From Candidatus Coprenecus stercorigallinarum (lineage in GTDB: Bacteria; Bacteroidota; Bacteroidia; Bacteroidales; UBA932), in NCBI GenBank assembly GCA_018711305.1, contig DVIL01000043.1:1-37320 (forward strand): DNA of 37,320 nt, given 5' to 3'. The position numbers and the translations under genes were made by a program. This document shows, in pieces, positions 16,444 through 31,450 of this stretch. The notes beneath the pieces were generated by a model that saw nothing but the letters and a program-made list of their open reading frames with translations, was not told where the DNA came from and made no database searches. Positions within the stretch are counted from its first letter, which is position 1. Every line of letters starts with the position of its first letter.

Positions 16444-18309
16444 ATGTCTCTTCTGGAACAAGTCAACAGCCCCGAGGACATCCGGGGCTTTTCTGTCAAG
16501 CAGCTGGAGACCCTCTGCAGCGAGATCCGCAAATACATGATAGAGTGCTGCGCAACCAATCCGGGCCACCTCGGAGCCAGCCTCGGTGCAATAGAACTCG
16601 CTGTCGCCCTGCACTATGTCTACAACACTCCCACGGACAAGGTAGTCTGGGACGTAGGCCACCAGGCCTATGCCCACAAAATTATCACAGGCCGTCGCGA
16701 ACAGTTCAGGACCAACCGCACATACAAGGGAATCAGTGGTTTTCCCAAAATGTCCGAGAGCATCTTCGATACTTTCGGCGTAGGCCATTCATCCACATCC
16801 GTAAGCGCCGCCCTCGGCATGGCCGTAGCCTCGAAACTCTCCGGCAGCAACGAAAAGATAGTTGCGGTCATAGGAGACGGGGCCATGACAGGAGGCATGG
16901 CTTTCGAAGGCCTGAACAACGCCGGTGCGATGAAGACCGACATCCTTGTCATCCTCAACGACAACCATATCTCCATAGACAAAGGGCACGGAGGACTGCA
17001 TGACTACCTTCTCAAGATATCCACCTCAGAAACATACAACCGCATCAAGAACCAGGTCTGGGATGCCATCGGCTCCACCAGCCTGCGGCGCTGGGTCCAG
17101 AAGGTCATGTTCAGCACAAAAATGGCCGTATTCCGCAGCGGCTCCCTCTTCGAATCATTCGGATTCAGATACTTCGGAGCCATTGACGGCAACGACATCG
17201 GCCAGCTCACCACCACCCTTGCCTCCCTGCGCAACATCAAGGGGCCGAAGCTGCTGCACGTAATCACGAAAAAAGGCAAAGGATACCGCCCTGCCGAAGA
17301 GGACCAGACCGCCTGGCATGCTCCAGGCACCTTCGATCCTGTCACCGGCAAACGCAACATCCCTGCCGACAACACCACCTCTCGCTACCAGGACGTTTTC
17401 GGAGAGACACTGCTCGAACTCGCAAGAGCCGACAGCAGAATAGTCGCCGTAACACCGGCCATGGCCTCCGGATGCGGCATGAACATCATGATGAAGGAGA
17501 TTCCTGACCGTACATTCGACGTAGGAATAGCCGAACAGCACGCCGTGACATTCTCCGCCGGGATGGCCGCTGCAGGGATGCTGCCGTTCTGCAACATCTA
17601 CTCCACCTTCATGCAACGGGCATACGACAGTGTGATACACGATGTCGCACTGCAGAAACTGAAAGTCGTCCTCTGCCTCGACCGTGCCGGACTCGTCGGA
17701 GAAGACGGGGCCACCCACCACGGGGTATTCGACATGGCCTCCTACCGCCCCATCCCCAACCTCATCATAGCATCCCCGCTCAACGAGCTGGAGCTGCGCA
17801 ACCTCATGTACACCGCCACCCTCCCGACAGTACAAGGCCCTATTATAATAAGGTATCCCCGCGGAAACGGCGAAGGCATTCCCTGGCGTGGGGTAAACTT
17901 CATGTCCATCCCAGTCGGGAAAGGCCAGCTCCTACGCGACGGTTCCGACATTGCCCTGCTGTCAATCGGCCCTATAGGCAACTTGGCAGCGGAAGCAGCA
18001 CGCATGGCCGCGGAACGGGGGATATCGGTACTGCACTACGACATGCGCTTTCTCAAGCCCCTGGATCTCGACATCCTGCGTGAAGTCTGCACGAAAGTCA
18101 GCAAAATACTGACAGTGGAGGACGGTACCGTCGCCGGAGGCCTCCACGATGCCGTTGCATCCTTCACGGCCGCCGAATATCCAGGATGCACCGTTGTCGG
18201 TCTCGGAGTGCCGGACAGATTCGTAGAACAAGGGTCAATCAAGGAGTTAAGGAAGGAATGCGGGTACGACACGGAAGATATTTTCAATGCGATAGTGAAA
18301 TTATTTTAA
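16444..18309 (+). CDS. dxs: 1-Deoxy-D-xylulose-5-phosphate synthase
   Basis: DXS condenses pyruvate and glyceraldehyde-3-phosphate using thiamine diphosphate, opening the MEP isoprenoid pathway and feeding thiamine and pyridoxal synthesis. The 621-residue protein has the usual three domains. The N-terminal TPP-binding part includes GHLGASLG, the VGHQAYAHKIITGR segment and the metal-binding GDGAMTGGMAFEGLNNAG (residues 144-161). The transketolase pyrimidine-binding part includes DVGIAEQHAVTFSAG with the catalytic Glu364 and DRAGLVGEDGATHHGVFD. The C-terminal transketolase domain ends with GLGVPDRFVEQG. It starts 8 bp after purA and ends just before the tRNA promoter. Confidence 0.97.
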   Translation: MSLLEQVNSPEDIRGFSVKQLETLCSEIRKYMIECCATNPGHLGASLGAIELAVALHYVYNTPTDKVVWDVGHQAYAHKIITGRREQFRTNRTYKGISGFPKMSESIFDTFGVGHSSTSVSAALGMAVASKLSGSNEKIVAVIGDGAMTGGMAFEGLNNAGAMKTDILVILNDNHISIDKGHGGLHDYLLKISTSETYNRIKNQVWDAIGSTSLRRWVQKVMFSTKMAVFRSGSLFESFGFRYFGAIDGNDIGQLTTTLASLRNIKGPKLLHVITKKGKGYRPAEEDQTAWHAPGTFDPVTGKRNIPADNTTSRYQDVFGETLLELARADSRIVAVTPAMASGCGMNIMMKEIPDRTFDVGIAEQHAVTFSAGMAAAGMLPFCNIYSTFMQRAYDSVIHDVALQKLKVVLCLDRAGLVGEDGATHHGVFDMASYRPIPNLIIASPLNELELRNLMYTATLPTVQGPIIIRYPRGNGEGIPWRGVNFMSIPVGKGQLLRDGSDIALLSIGPIGNLAAEAARMAAERGISVLHYDMRFLKPLDLDILREVCTKVSKILTVEDGTVAGGLHDAVASFTAAEYPGCTVVGLGVPDRFVEQGSIKELRKECGYDTEDIFNAIVKLF

Positions 18310-18315
18310 ATTTCT

Positions 18316-18346
18316 TTTGCATATTTTAATAAATGATATATCTTTG
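18316..18346 (+). promoter_or_regulatory. Strong Bacteroidetes promoter for the tRNA-tuf operon
   Basis: TTTG (18316-18319), a 19-bp spacer and TATCTTTG (18339-18346) match the Bacteroidetes housekeeping consensus exactly. The first tRNA base follows 20 bp later. This is the best promoter in the window and should drive the tRNA cluster and tuf. Confidence 0.88.
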
Positions 18347-18366
18347 CAGTCCCAAAAATAAGCGCT

Positions 18367-18440
18367 GCCGATATAGCTCAGTTGGCCAGAGCAGCTGATT
18401 TGTAATCAGCGGGTCGTGGGTTCGAATCCCTCTATCGGCT
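18367..18440 (+). tRNA. trnT: tRNA-Thr (anticodon TGT)
   Basis: The acceptor stem GCCGATA pairs with TATCGGC. The anticodon stem-loop GCTGA-TTTGTAA-TCAGC gives anticodon TGT. The T-loop TTCGAAT is intact and CCA is not encoded. It is the first gene after the promoter. Confidence 0.96.
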
Positions 18441-18477
18441 CAAGTTCTTTGAATAGAATATTTCATAAAATATTTCA

Positions 18478-18560
18478 GGGGAGATACCAAAGTGGCCAAC
18501 TGGGGCAGACTGTAAATCTGCTGGCGCACGCCTTCGGAGGTTCGAATCCTTCTCTCCCCA
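18478..18560 (+). tRNA. trnY: tRNA-Tyr (anticodon GTA)
   Basis: The acceptor stem GGGGAGA pairs with TCTCCCC. The anticodon arm GCAGA-CTGTAAA-TCTGC gives GTA, and a long variable arm (class II tRNA) with the ACGCCTTCGG loop confirms tRNA-Tyr. CCA is not encoded. Confidence 0.96.
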
Positions 18561-18574
18561 CACATAAGCGAAGA

Positions 18575-18592
18575 GGCATCGAAGAAGATGCC
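18575..18592 (+). repeat. Small hairpin downstream of tRNA-Tyr
   Basis: GGCATC (18575-18580) and GATGCC (18587-18592) form a 6-bp stem with a GAAGAA loop. Its right side overlaps the 12-bp segment 18583-18594 that is repeated at 18705-18716. Confidence 0.6.
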
Positions 18593-18610
18593 CCACAACA
18601 CGAAAGCAGG

Positions 18611-18730
18611 TTTTTCGTTTTGAAGGGGCAGATTCAAGGAACGCGACGAGAGAGCACCGGAGTTTACTTCCGTAAATGAGGATGCGAACGAGAAGCAATG
18701 ACGCAGAAGATGCCCCTTCAAAACGAAAAA
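18611..18730 (+). repeat. Long inverted-repeat element between tRNA-Tyr and tRNA-Gly
   Basis: The 20 bases at 18611-18630 are the exact reverse complement of 18711-18730, enclosing 80 bp. The enclosed part has its own hairpin TTTAC-TTCC-GTAAA within GGAGTTTACTTCCGTAAATG. The right arm ends one base before tRNA-Gly. It would be transcribed with the tRNAs and could be an RNase III-type processing site, a folded RNA domain or a small repeat element. No protein is encoded. Confidence 0.85.
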
Positions 18731-18731
18731 G

Positions 18732-18804
18732 GCGGAAGTAGCTCAGTTGGTAGAGCATCAGCCTTCCAAGCTGAGGGTCGCGGGTTCGAACCTCGTCTTC
18801 CGCT
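18732..18804 (+). tRNA. trnG: tRNA-Gly (anticodon TCC)
   Basis: The acceptor stem GCGGAAG pairs with CTTCCGC. The anticodon arm TCAGC-CTTCCAA-GCTGA gives TCC. The T-loop TTCGAAC is present and CCA is not encoded. It directly abuts the long inverted repeat. Confidence 0.96.
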
Positions 18805-18814
18805 CTAATTAAAA

Positions 18815-18886
18815 GCCAGTGTAGCTCAGGGGTAGAGCGCTTCCTTGGTAAGGAAGAGGTCATGAGTTCAAATCTCATCACCGGCT
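18815..18886 (+). tRNA. trnT: tRNA-Thr (anticodon GGT)
   Basis: The anticodon arm CTTCC-TTGGTAA-GGAAG gives GGT; the T-arm ATGAG-TTCAAAT-CTCAT is intact. The acceptor stem GCCAGTG against CACCGGC leaves one mismatch, A4 opposite C69. CCA is not encoded. tuf starts 28 bp later. Confidence 0.93.
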
Positions 18887-18914
18887 CAATTTTAATTACA
18901 TTAAATCAGACATT

Positions 18915-20102
<1,188 letters not shown>

Positions 20103-20127
20103 TCGGATCACTCAACCGGACAAACAT

Positions 20128-20156
20128 AAGGGGGCTTTTACTTGGGCCCCCTTTTT
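20128..20156 (+). terminator. Terminator-like hairpin after tuf
   Basis: AAGGGGGC (20128-20135) pairs with GCCCCCTT (20146-20153), followed by more Ts. It ends only a few bases before tRNA-Trp, so it must be leaky, or act as a processing hairpin, if the downstream genes share the tuf transcript. Confidence 0.75.
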
Positions 20157-20158
20157 AA

Positions 20159-20229
20159 AGGGACATAGTTCAAGGGTAGAATAGCGGTCTCCAAAACCGT
20201 TGATGGGCGTTCGAATCGCTCTGTCCCTG
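20159..20229 (+). tRNA. trnW: tRNA-Trp (anticodon CCA)
   Basis: The acceptor stem AGGGACA pairs with TGTCCCT. The anticodon arm GCGGT-CTCCAAA-ACCGT (one G-T pair) gives CCA. The T-loop TTCGAAT is intact. The tuf-trnW-secE order is common in bacteria. Confidence 0.95.
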
Positions 20230-20314
20230 CAAGATATCGGGTTGTTACGGACCCGGCATTTTAACGAACCGGCTCATGGCACGCTTCCAGCCAGGAACCG
20301 ACAAAAATTAAAAA

Positions 20315-20509
20315 ATGAGCAAAGTATCTGTTTACGTAAAAGAGTCGTACAAGGAACTTACCCAAAAGGTCAGCTGGCCTTCTTGGAACCAGCTTCAAAG
20401 TTCGGCGATTGTTGTGATGGTGGCTTCTGTCATCCTCGCAGCTATAATATTTCTTATGGACTTCGTGTTCAGACATCTGATGACCACGATCTATAACTTA
20501 TTATACTAA
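20315..20509 (+). CDS. secE: Preprotein translocase subunit SecE
   Basis: SecE clamps SecY in the inner-membrane Sec translocon. This is the short single-helix form of 64 residues. An amphipathic N-terminal helix (YVKESYKELTQKVSWPSW) precedes one membrane helix at about residues 29-52. The VSWPSW motif is the conserved family hallmark. Short SecE is normal outside the enterobacteria. It sits between trnW and nusG, with nusG starting 3 bp after its stop. Confidence 0.95.
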   Translation: MSKVSVYVKESYKELTQKVSWPSWNQLQSSAIVVMVASVILAAIIFLMDFVFRHLMTTIYNLLY

Positions 20510-20512
20510 GCG

Positions 20513-21067
20513 ATGGCTGAGCTTGAGAAGAAGTGGTACGTCATCCGGTGCGCCGGTGGCAAGGAGAAAAAGGCCAAAGAGTACATTGAGAGCGAGATAA
20601 AAGCACTCGGTCTCGGTGACTATGTCGCACAGATTCTCATTCCCACCGAGAAGATCTACCAGGTACGCAACGGCAAGAAAGTAAGCAAGGAAAGCATTTT
20701 CTTTCCCGGCTACATTCTTATCGAAGCTCATCTGACAGGCGAGTTGCAGCACGTCATCAGAAACATCCCCCACGTATCCGGTTTCCTGACAGAAAGACAG
20801 GGCAAGGACAAGGAGCCTATCCCTCTCAGACCGTCGGAGATCAACCGTATCCTGGGCATCGTTGACGAGCAGCTCGAGCAGGATGAGGAGAACATCACCC
20901 CCTTCGTAATCGGAGAGGCCGTAAAGATCACCGATGGTCCTTTCAACGGCTTCGACGGTACTATCGAGGAAATTCTTCATGACAAGAAGAAGCTGAAAGT
21001 GATGGTCAAGATCTTTGGACGCAAGACTCTTTTGGAACTGAATTTTGTTCAAGTAGTTAAAGAATAA
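20513..21067 (+). CDS. nusG: Transcription termination/antitermination factor NusG
   Basis: NusG binds RNA polymerase and links it to Rho or the ribosome. The 184-residue protein begins with [21 protein letters not shown], the NGN-domain start, continues with [10 protein letters not shown] and VSGFLT, and ends in a KOW domain ([21 protein letters not shown]). The length is typical. It forms a tight unit with secE (3-bp gap) and rplK (14-bp gap). Confidence 0.97.
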   Translation: MAELEKKWYVIRCAGGKEKKAKEYIESEIKALGLGDYVAQILIPTEKIYQVRNGKKVSKESIFFPGYILIEAHLTGELQHVIRNIPHVSGFLTERQGKDKEPIPLRPSEINRILGIVDEQLEQDEENITPFVIGEAVKITDGPFNGFDGTIEEILHDKKKLKVMVKIFGRKTLLELNFVQVVKE

Positions 21068-21081
21068 ATCAAGTATTAATT

Positions 21082-21528
21082 ATGGCTAAAGAGATTGCCG
21101 CATTTATTAAATTGCAGATAAAAGGCGGTGCCGCAAATCCCTCACCTCCAGTAGGACCGGCTCTCGGTTCGAAGGGCGTGAACATAATGGATTTCTGCAA
21201 ACAATTCAATGCCCGTACTCAGGACAAAGCCGGTAAGGTGCTGCCTGTAATCATTACCGTTTACAGTGACAAGTCCTTCACTTTTGTCGTTAAGCAGCCT
21301 CCTGTAGCAGTACAGATCAAGGAAGCCGCCAAGATCTCTAAAGGTTCCGCAGAGCCCAACCGCAGCAAGGTCGGCTCACTGACTTGGGATCAGGTCAAGG
21401 CTATCGCTCAGGACAAAATGCCCGATATGAACGCTTTTACCCTCAAGTCTGCCATGAAGATGGTAGCCGGAACAGCAAGAAGTATGGGTGTGTCAGTCAC
21501 TGGAACATTCCCTGAAGACGTAAAATAA
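21082..21528 (+). CDS. rplK: 50S ribosomal protein L11
   Basis: L11 forms part of the GTPase-associated centre with 23S rRNA. The 148-residue protein has the Pro-rich N-terminal helix region ([33 protein letters not shown]) and the C-terminal rRNA-binding domain ending [10 protein letters not shown]. It lies in the conserved nusG-rplK-rplA order, 9 bp before rplA. Confidence 0.98.
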   Translation: MAKEIAAFIKLQIKGGAANPSPPVGPALGSKGVNIMDFCKQFNARTQDKAGKVLPVIITVYSDKSFTFVVKQPPVAVQIKEAAKISKGSAEPNRSKVGSLTWDQVKAIAQDKMPDMNAFTLKSAMKMVAGTARSMGVSVTGTFPEDVK

Positions 21529-21537
21529 TCGCACGCT

Positions 21538-22239
21538 ATGAGTAAATTGACTAAAAACCAGAAGATAGCCGTTGAGAAGGTGGACTCCTCCAAGCAGTAC
21601 AGACTCCTGGATGCATGCAAGCTGGTAAAGGAAAGCAACTATGCCAAGTTTGACGCATCGGTAGACCTGGCTGTACGTCTCGGTGTGGACCCCCGCAAGG
21701 CCAACCAGATGGTACGTGGCGTTGTGACTCTTCCGCACGGAACAGGAAAGGTGACCCGCGTACTCGTATTGTGTACCCCCGATAAGGAGAACGAAGCCCG
21801 CGAGGCTGGTGCCGACCATGTAGGTCTGGATGAATATGTAGAGAAGATAAAAGGCGGCTGGACCGATGTGGATGTGATCATCTGTACCCCTTCAGTCATG
21901 GGTAAGGTCGGTGCGTTGGGACGTATACTCGGACCCCGCGGCCTGATGCCCAACCCCAAGACAGGAACAGTGACCATGGAAATCGGCAAGGCTGTAAAGG
22001 AAGTGAAAGCCGGTAAGATTGACTTCAAGGTCGACAAGACCGGTATCGTTCACGCTGCAATAGGCAAGGTATCCTTCGGAGCCGAGCAGCTTGCAGAGAA
22101 CGCACTGGAGCTTCTCAACACCATCATCAAGCTGAAACCTCAGTCCCTTAAAGGAACTTACGTGAAGAGTATTTTCATCTCTTCCACAATGAGCCCCGGT
22201 ATCTGCATAGATTCCAAAACTTTAAGTGCTGCTGAATAA
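21538..22239 (+). CDS. rplA: 50S ribosomal protein L1
   Basis: L1 forms the mobile stalk that helps tRNA leave the E site. The 233-residue protein has the family motifs [27 protein letters not shown], and the signature [25 protein letters not shown]. The length is normal. In other bacteria L1 represses its own operon through an mRNA mimic of its 23S site; I did not identify such a site here. rplJ follows 14 bp later. Confidence 0.98.
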   Translation: MSKLTKNQKIAVEKVDSSKQYRLLDACKLVKESNYAKFDASVDLAVRLGVDPRKANQMVRGVVTLPHGTGKVTRVLVLCTPDKENEAREAGADHVGLDEYVEKIKGGWTDVDVIICTPSVMGKVGALGRILGPRGLMPNPKTGTVTMEIGKAVKEVKAGKIDFKVDKTGIVHAAIGKVSFGAEQLAENALELLNTIIKLKPQSLKGTYVKSIFISSTMSPGICIDSKTLSAAE

Positions 22240-22253
22240 TTAAATCGAGTATC

Positions 22254-22778
22254 ATGAGAAAAGAGGAAAAAGCACAGATAATAGAACAGGTAGCCGAGCA
22301 GTTAGGACAGACTCCCAACTTCTATGTTACCGACATATCGGGTCTCAACGCGGAAAATACCTCTGCCCTCCGCAGAGCCTGCTTCGAGAAGGACGTGAAG
22401 CTGATGGTCGTAAAGAACACTCTCTTCATCAAGGCCCTCGAGAAGATGGAAGGCGAGGCAGTGGAAGCCATCAAGCCCGTAATGGAAGGCTCTTCCGCAA
22501 TAATGTTCACCACTACCCCCAACACCCCTGCCAAAATCATCAAGGAATATGGTGAAAAAATGGGCAAGCCGGTGCTGAAAGGAGCGTATGTTCAGGAGTG
22601 CGCCTATATCGGCGCCGAGAACCTCGAAGTTCTCGTCAATATCAAGTCCCGTGAAGAACTCATCGGTGACATCATCGGTCTGCTGCAGTCCCCTGCACGC
22701 AACGTCATCTCCGCTCTTCAGGCTTCTGCAGGCGGAAAGATTGCAGGACTGGTCAAGACCTTATCGGAAAAAGAGTAA
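22254..22778 (+). CDS. rplJ: 50S ribosomal protein L10
   Basis: L10 is the base of the L7/L12 stalk. The 174-residue protein begins RKEEKAQIIEQVAEQL, has the VVKNTLFIKAL segment that binds rRNA, and ends with a helical region (PARNVISALQASAGGKIAGLVKTLSEKE) that binds L7/L12 dimers. The 14-bp gap after rplA is too short for a separate L10 leader, so autoregulation as in E. coli would have to act elsewhere. Confidence 0.97.
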   Translation: MRKEEKAQIIEQVAEQLGQTPNFYVTDISGLNAENTSALRRACFEKDVKLMVVKNTLFIKALEKMEGEAVEAIKPVMEGSSAIMFTTTPNTPAKIIKEYGEKMGKPVLKGAYVQECAYIGAENLEVLVNIKSREELIGDIIGLLQSPARNVISALQASAGGKIAGLVKTLSEKE

Positions 22779-22810
22779 AAATAAAACAAACAATTTAATA
22801 ATTAGAAATC

Positions 22811-23188
22811 ATGGCAGATATCAAGAAATTTGCGGAAGAGTTAGTAAACCTCACAGTTAAAGAAGTTCAGGAACTCGCACAGGTACTGAAGGAAGAATAT
22901 GGAATCGAGCCTGCAGCCGCAGCTGCAGTAGCAGTAGCCGCTCCCGCAGCAGGCGGAGCAGCCGCTGAGGCAGAGCAGACTCAGTTCGACGTTATCCTCA
23001 CCTCAGCCGGTCAGGCCAAGCTCCAGATCGTGAAGGTCGTTAAGGAGATCACCGGTCTCGGACTGAAAGAGGCCAAGGAGCTCGTTGACAAGGTTCCCGC
23101 TCCCGTAAAGGAGAAAGTATCCAAAGCTGAAGCTGAACAGGTAAAAGCACAACTCGAAGAAGCCGGCGGAGAAGTTGAAGTTAAATAA
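22811..23188 (+). CDS. rplL: 50S ribosomal protein L7/L12
   Basis: This 125-residue acidic stalk protein recruits translation factors. The N-terminal dimerisation domain (residues 1-35) is followed by an Ala/Val-rich hinge (about 36-60), then the globular C-terminal domain with [35 protein letters not shown]. The length is typical. It lies 32 bp after rplJ and is followed by a two-hairpin intergenic region before rpoB. Confidence 0.98.
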   Translation: MADIKKFAEELVNLTVKEVQELAQVLKEEYGIEPAAAAAVAVAAPAAGGAAAEAEQTQFDVILTSAGQAKLQIVKVVKEITGLGLKEAKELVDKVPAPVKEKVSKAEAEQVKAQLEEAGGEVEVK

Positions 23189-23198
23189 ACATACTTTA

Positions 23199-23253
23199 TC
23201 CCGCTGACGGGAAAATTCAGGTTTAGAGCCCTGCCAGGACTCTAAACCTTTTT
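23199..23253 (+). terminator. Two hairpins between rplL and rpoB (likely attenuator)
   Basis: First is a small stem TCCCG-CTGA-CGGGA (23199-23212). Second is a 10-bp perfect stem, AGGTTTAGAG (23219-23228) with CTCTAAACCT (23240-23249), followed by TTTTTG. The position matches the known partial attenuator that lowers rpoBC expression relative to ribosomal genes in other bacteria. Confidence 0.75.
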
Positions 23254-23291
23254 GTCGTTATTCAAGTTTATCTTCAACAAAACCGGACACA

Positions 23292-26200
23292 ATGGCGCAA
23301 AACCTTAACAATCAACGCATTTCATTTGCATCTTCCAAGACTCTTCTCGAATACCCGGATTTTCTGGAAGTCCAGCTGAAATCATTCAAGGACTTCTTCC
23401 AGCTGGACACCACTCCTGAAAACCGCCGTAATGAAGGCCTTTTCAAGGTATTCCAGGAGATATTCCCCATTACCGACACCAGGAACAACTTCGTCCTCGA
23501 ATTCGTAGACTACTTCATCGACCCGCCACGCTATTCGGTCGACGAATGTCTTGACAGAGGACTTACCTACAGCGTGCCCCTGAAGGCCAAGCTGAAACTC
23601 TACTGCACCGATCCTGAGCACGAGGACTTCGACACCTCGATCCAGGACGTGTACCTGGGAACCATTCCGTACATGACAGAAAGGGGAACATTTGTCATCA
23701 ACGGCTCAGAGCGCATCGTGGTATCGCAGCTCCACCGCTCGCCGGGCGTCTTCTTCGGGCAGAGCATACATGCCAACGGAACCAAGCTCTACTCGGCCAG
23801 GATCATCCCGTTCAAGGGCTCCTGGATAGAGTTCGCCACCGACATCAACAACGTCATGTACGCGTACATCGACAGGAAGAAGAAGCTTCCCGTCACGACC
23901 CTCCTGAGGGCCATCGGATTCGAGGGTGACAAGGACATCCTCGATATCTTCGGACTTGCACGTGAGGTGCAGGCCACAAAGGAAGAACTGACGAAGAACA
24001 TCGGTTCCAAGCTCGCCGCCCGCGTCCTGAAGACCTGGAACGAGGATTTCGTGGACGAGGATACCGGAGAAGTGGTTTACATCGAAAGGAACCAGATCGT
24101 AGTTGACCGCGAGACCATTCTCGACGAGAACAATATCGACGACATCGTGGACGCCGGAGTCAGCACCATCCTCCTGCACAGGGACGATGTGGACCTGAGC
24201 GATTACACGATTATCTTCAATACCCTCCAGAAAGACGTCTGCAACTCTGAGAAAGAGGCCGTCTTCTACACCTACAGGCAATTGCGCAACTCAGAACCGC
24301 CTGACGAGGCCACAGCCCGTGACGTTATCGACAAGCTCTTCTTCTCCGACAAACGATATGACCTCGGAGAGGTGGGCCGTTACCGTCTTAACCACAAGCT
24401 GGGCCTGACCACACCGTCCGATGTCAGGGTTCTCACCAAACAGGATATCATTGAGATCATCAAATATCTCATACAGCTTATCAACAACAAAGCCGCCATT
24501 GACGATATCGACCACCTGAGCAACCGCCGTATCAGGACTGTTGGCGAACAGCTCGCCAATCAGTTCAGCGTCGGTCTCACCCGCATGGCACGCACCATCA
24601 GGGAGAGGATGAACGTCAGGGACAATGAGGTGTTCGTACCCACCGACCTCATCAACGCCAAGACCCTTTCTTCTGTCATCAACTCCTTCTTCGGCACCAG
24701 CCAGCTGTCCCAGTTCATGGACCAGACCAACCCTCTGGCCGAGATGACACACAAGCGCCGACTGTCAGCTCTCGGACCCGGAGGTCTGTCGAGGGACCGT
24801 GCCGGATTCGAGGTGCGCGACGTGCACTACACCCACTACGGACGTCTCTGCCCTATCGAGACCCCTGAGGGACCGAACATCGGTCTGATATCATCGCTCT
24901 GCGTTTACGCGAGGATCAACGACCTCGGATTCATCGAGACACCATATAGAAAAGTAGTGGACGGCAAGGTAGACATGTCCCCTGAAGGATGCGTCTACAT
25001 GAGCGCCGAAGAAGAGGAGGACAAGATGGTCGCCCAGGCCAATGTCCATCTCGATGACGAGGGGAACATCATAGACGAGCGTATCAGCTGCCGTCATGAG
25101 GCTGACTTCCCGGTTGTCACCAAAGATCAGGTTCACTACATGGACGTGGCTCCCAACCAGATAGCCTCCATAGCCGCCTCCCTCATCCCCTTCCTCGAGC
25201 ACGATGACGCCAACCGTGCCCTCATGGGATCGAACATGATGCGCCAGGCCGTGCCTGTGGTAAGGCCGGAGGCACCCATCGTGGGTACCGGCCTCGAAAG
25301 GGCTGTGGTACGCGACTCCCGTACACAGGTCGTGGCAGCAAGGGACGGAGAGATAGTCTACGTGGATGCACGCGAGATACACGTCAAATACGACAGGACA
25401 GAGGCCGAGAAATTCGTCAGCTTCTCCCCCGATGTCACCGTCTACCGTCTGCCGCTCTACCGCAAGACCAACCAGAGTACATCGATCCACCTCAAACCCA
25501 TCGTAAAGAAGGGTGAAAGAGTGCATGCCGGACAGGTCCTCACCGAAGGCTACGCCACACAGGGAGGAGAACTGGCACTCGGACGCAACCTCAAAGTTGC
25601 CTTCATGCCCTGGAAAGGGTACAACTTCGAGGATGCCATCGTACTTTCCGAAAGGATACTGCGTGAAGACATCTTCACCTCCATCCACGTGGACGAGTAC
25701 ATCATGGAAGTCCGCGACACAAAGCGCGGAATGGAAGAGCTCACGTCTGACATACCCAACGTCAGCGAAGACGCGACAAAGGACCTCGACGAGCACGGAA
25801 TCATCCGCGTCGGTGCCAACGTCGAGCCCGGAGACATCCTCATCGGAAAGATCACCCCTAAGGGAGAAAGCGATCCGTCACCCGAGGAAAAACTCCTGAG
25901 AGCCATCTTCGGAGACAAAGCCGGTGATGTAAAGGACGCTTCACTGAAGGCATCCCCTTCCCTCTCCGGAACCATCATCGGCAAGAGACTTTTCTCCCGC
26001 GTGGCCAAAGAGCCTGGCAAGAGAGGAAAGAGCGCTCCCAAAGACGAGCTGGTAAAGGCAGAGGAGGATTTTGTCGAGAAGACCACCGCCCTGCGCAAGC
26101 TCTTCATTGACAAACTCATGGTTTTAGTCAAGGACCACAAGAGCAATGGCATCTGGGACCTCTACGAGACAGAGCTTATCCCCAAGGGTACCACTATTAC

Positions 26201-27110
26201 CCGCGCCATGCTCGAAAACATCAAGTACGAGGACGTCAATCCGGCCAAGTGGACTGCCGACAAGACAGCCAACAGCCAGATCAAGACCCTCATCAACAAC
26301 TACCTGATAGCCTACAAGGAATACGACGCTGAACTCAAGCGTATCAAATACAACCTCACCATCGGAGACGAGCTTCCCTCCGGCATCATGCAGCTGGCAA
26401 AAGTGTATGTAGCCAAGAAGAGGAAGATCCGCGTCGGTGACAAGATGGCGGGACGCCACGGAAACAAGGGTATCGTAGCCAAGGTCGTACGCGACGAGGA
26501 CATGCCCTTCCTCGATGACGGTTCCACAGTGGACATCGTCCTCAACCCCCTCGGCGTGCCTTCGCGTATGAACTTAGGACAGATCTACGAGACTGTGCTC
26601 GGATGGGCCGGCAAGGAACTCGGTCTTAAATTCAGCACCCCCATCTTTGACGGAGCTTCCCTCGACCAGATATGCGAATACACCGACAAGGCCGGTCTGC
26701 CCCGCTACGGAAAGACCTACCTGCGTGACGGAGGCAGCGGTGAATACTTCGACCAGCCTGCGACTGTCGGCGTGATCTACATGATCAAGCTCGGCCACAT
26801 GGTCGATGACAAGATGCACGCCCGCTCGATCGGTCCCTACTCCCTCATCACCCAGCAGCCCCTTGGAGGTAAGGCACAGTTCGGAGGCCAGCGATTCGGA
26901 GAGATGGAGGTATGGGCACTCGAGGCATTCGGAGCATCCAATGTCCTCCAGGAGATCCTCACCATCAAGTCCGATGATGTCACCGGCCGTTCCCGCGCCT
27001 ACGAGGCGATCGTCAAAGGCGACCCGATGCCTACACCCGGCATCCCCGAATCTCTGAACGTGCTGCTGCACGAGCTCCGCGGACTCGGACTGAGCATTAA
27101 ATTAGATTAA
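23292..27110 (+). CDS. rpoB: DNA-directed RNA polymerase subunit beta
   Basis: This is the beta subunit of RNA polymerase, 1272 residues, full length for Bacteroidetes. The rifampicin region is visible: [20 protein letters not shown] with Asp477 (equivalent to E. coli Asp516), then [23 protein letters not shown] with the usual His and Ser, so no common resistance change is present. Further motifs are [20 protein letters not shown], the active-site Lys region [13 protein letters not shown], and [15 protein letters not shown] near the C-terminus, which contacts beta'. The start is the first ATG (MAQNLNNQR) after the attenuator, and rpoC follows after 33 bp. Confidence 0.99.
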   Translation: MAQNLNNQRISFASSKTLLEYPDFLEVQLKSFKDFFQLDTTPENRRNEGLFKVFQEIFPITDTRNNFVLEFVDYFIDPPRYSVDECLDRGLTYSVPLKAKLKLYCTDPEHEDFDTSIQDVYLGTIPYMTERGTFVINGSERIVVSQLHRSPGVFFGQSIHANGTKLYSARIIPFKGSWIEFATDINNVMYAYIDRKKKLPVTTLLRAIGFEGDKDILDIFGLAREVQATKEELTKNIGSKLAARVLKTWNEDFVDEDTGEVVYIERNQIVVDRETILDENNIDDIVDAGVSTILLHRDDVDLSDYTIIFNTLQKDVCNSEKEAVFYTYRQLRNSEPPDEATARDVIDKLFFSDKRYDLGEVGRYRLNHKLGLTTPSDVRVLTKQDIIEIIKYLIQLINNKAAIDDIDHLSNRRIRTVGEQLANQFSVGLTRMARTIRERMNVRDNEVFVPTDLINAKTLSSVINSFFGTSQLSQFMDQTNPLAEMTHKRRLSALGPGGLSRDRAGFEVRDVHYTHYGRLCPIETPEGPNIGLISSLCVYARINDLGFIETPYRKVVDGKVDMSPEGCVYMSAEEEEDKMVAQANVHLDDEGNIIDERISCRHEADFPVVTKDQVHYMDVAPNQIASIAASLIPFLEHDDANRALMGSNMMRQAVPVVRPEAPIVGTGLERAVVRDSRTQVVAARDGEIVYVDAREIHVKYDRTEAEKFVSFSPDVTVYRLPLYRKTNQSTSIHLKPIVKKGERVHAGQVLTEGYATQGGELALGRNLKVAFMPWKGYNFEDAIVLSERILREDIFTSIHVDEYIMEVRDTKRGMEELTSDIPNVSEDATKDLDEHGIIRVGANVEPGDILIGKITPKGESDPSPEEKLLRAIFGDKAGDVKDASLKASPSLSGTIIGKRLFSRVAKEPGKRGKSAPKDELVKAEEDFVEKTTALRKLFIDKLMVLVKDHKSNGIWDLYETELIPKGTTITRAMLENIKYEDVNPAKWTADKTANSQIKTLINNYLIAYKEYDAELKRIKYNLTIGDELPSGIMQLAKVYVAKKRKIRVGDKMAGRHGNKGIVAKVVRDEDMPFLDDGSTVDIVLNPLGVPSRMNLGQIYETVLGWAGKELGLKFSTPIFDGASLDQICEYTDKAGLPRYGKTYLRDGGSGEYFDQPATVGVIYMIKLGHMVDDKMHARSIGPYSLITQQPLGGKAQFGGQRFGEMEVWALEAFGASNVLQEILTIKSDDVTGRSRAYEAIVKGDPMPTPGIPESLNVLLHELRGLGLSIKLD

Positions 27111-27143
27111 GTTTGTATTTGACCATTAAGAAATATCCAAGAT

Positions 27144-31418
<4,275 letters not shown>

Positions 31419-31450
31419 CCCGCTCTTCCCCACCCCATCCTGACACAACC

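Noticed and set aside
18432..18881. 149-codon minus-strand frame across the tRNA cluster
   Set aside because: It spans three tRNA genes and the long inverted repeat. Peptides like DSNLRRR are well-known false proteins from tRNA antisense.
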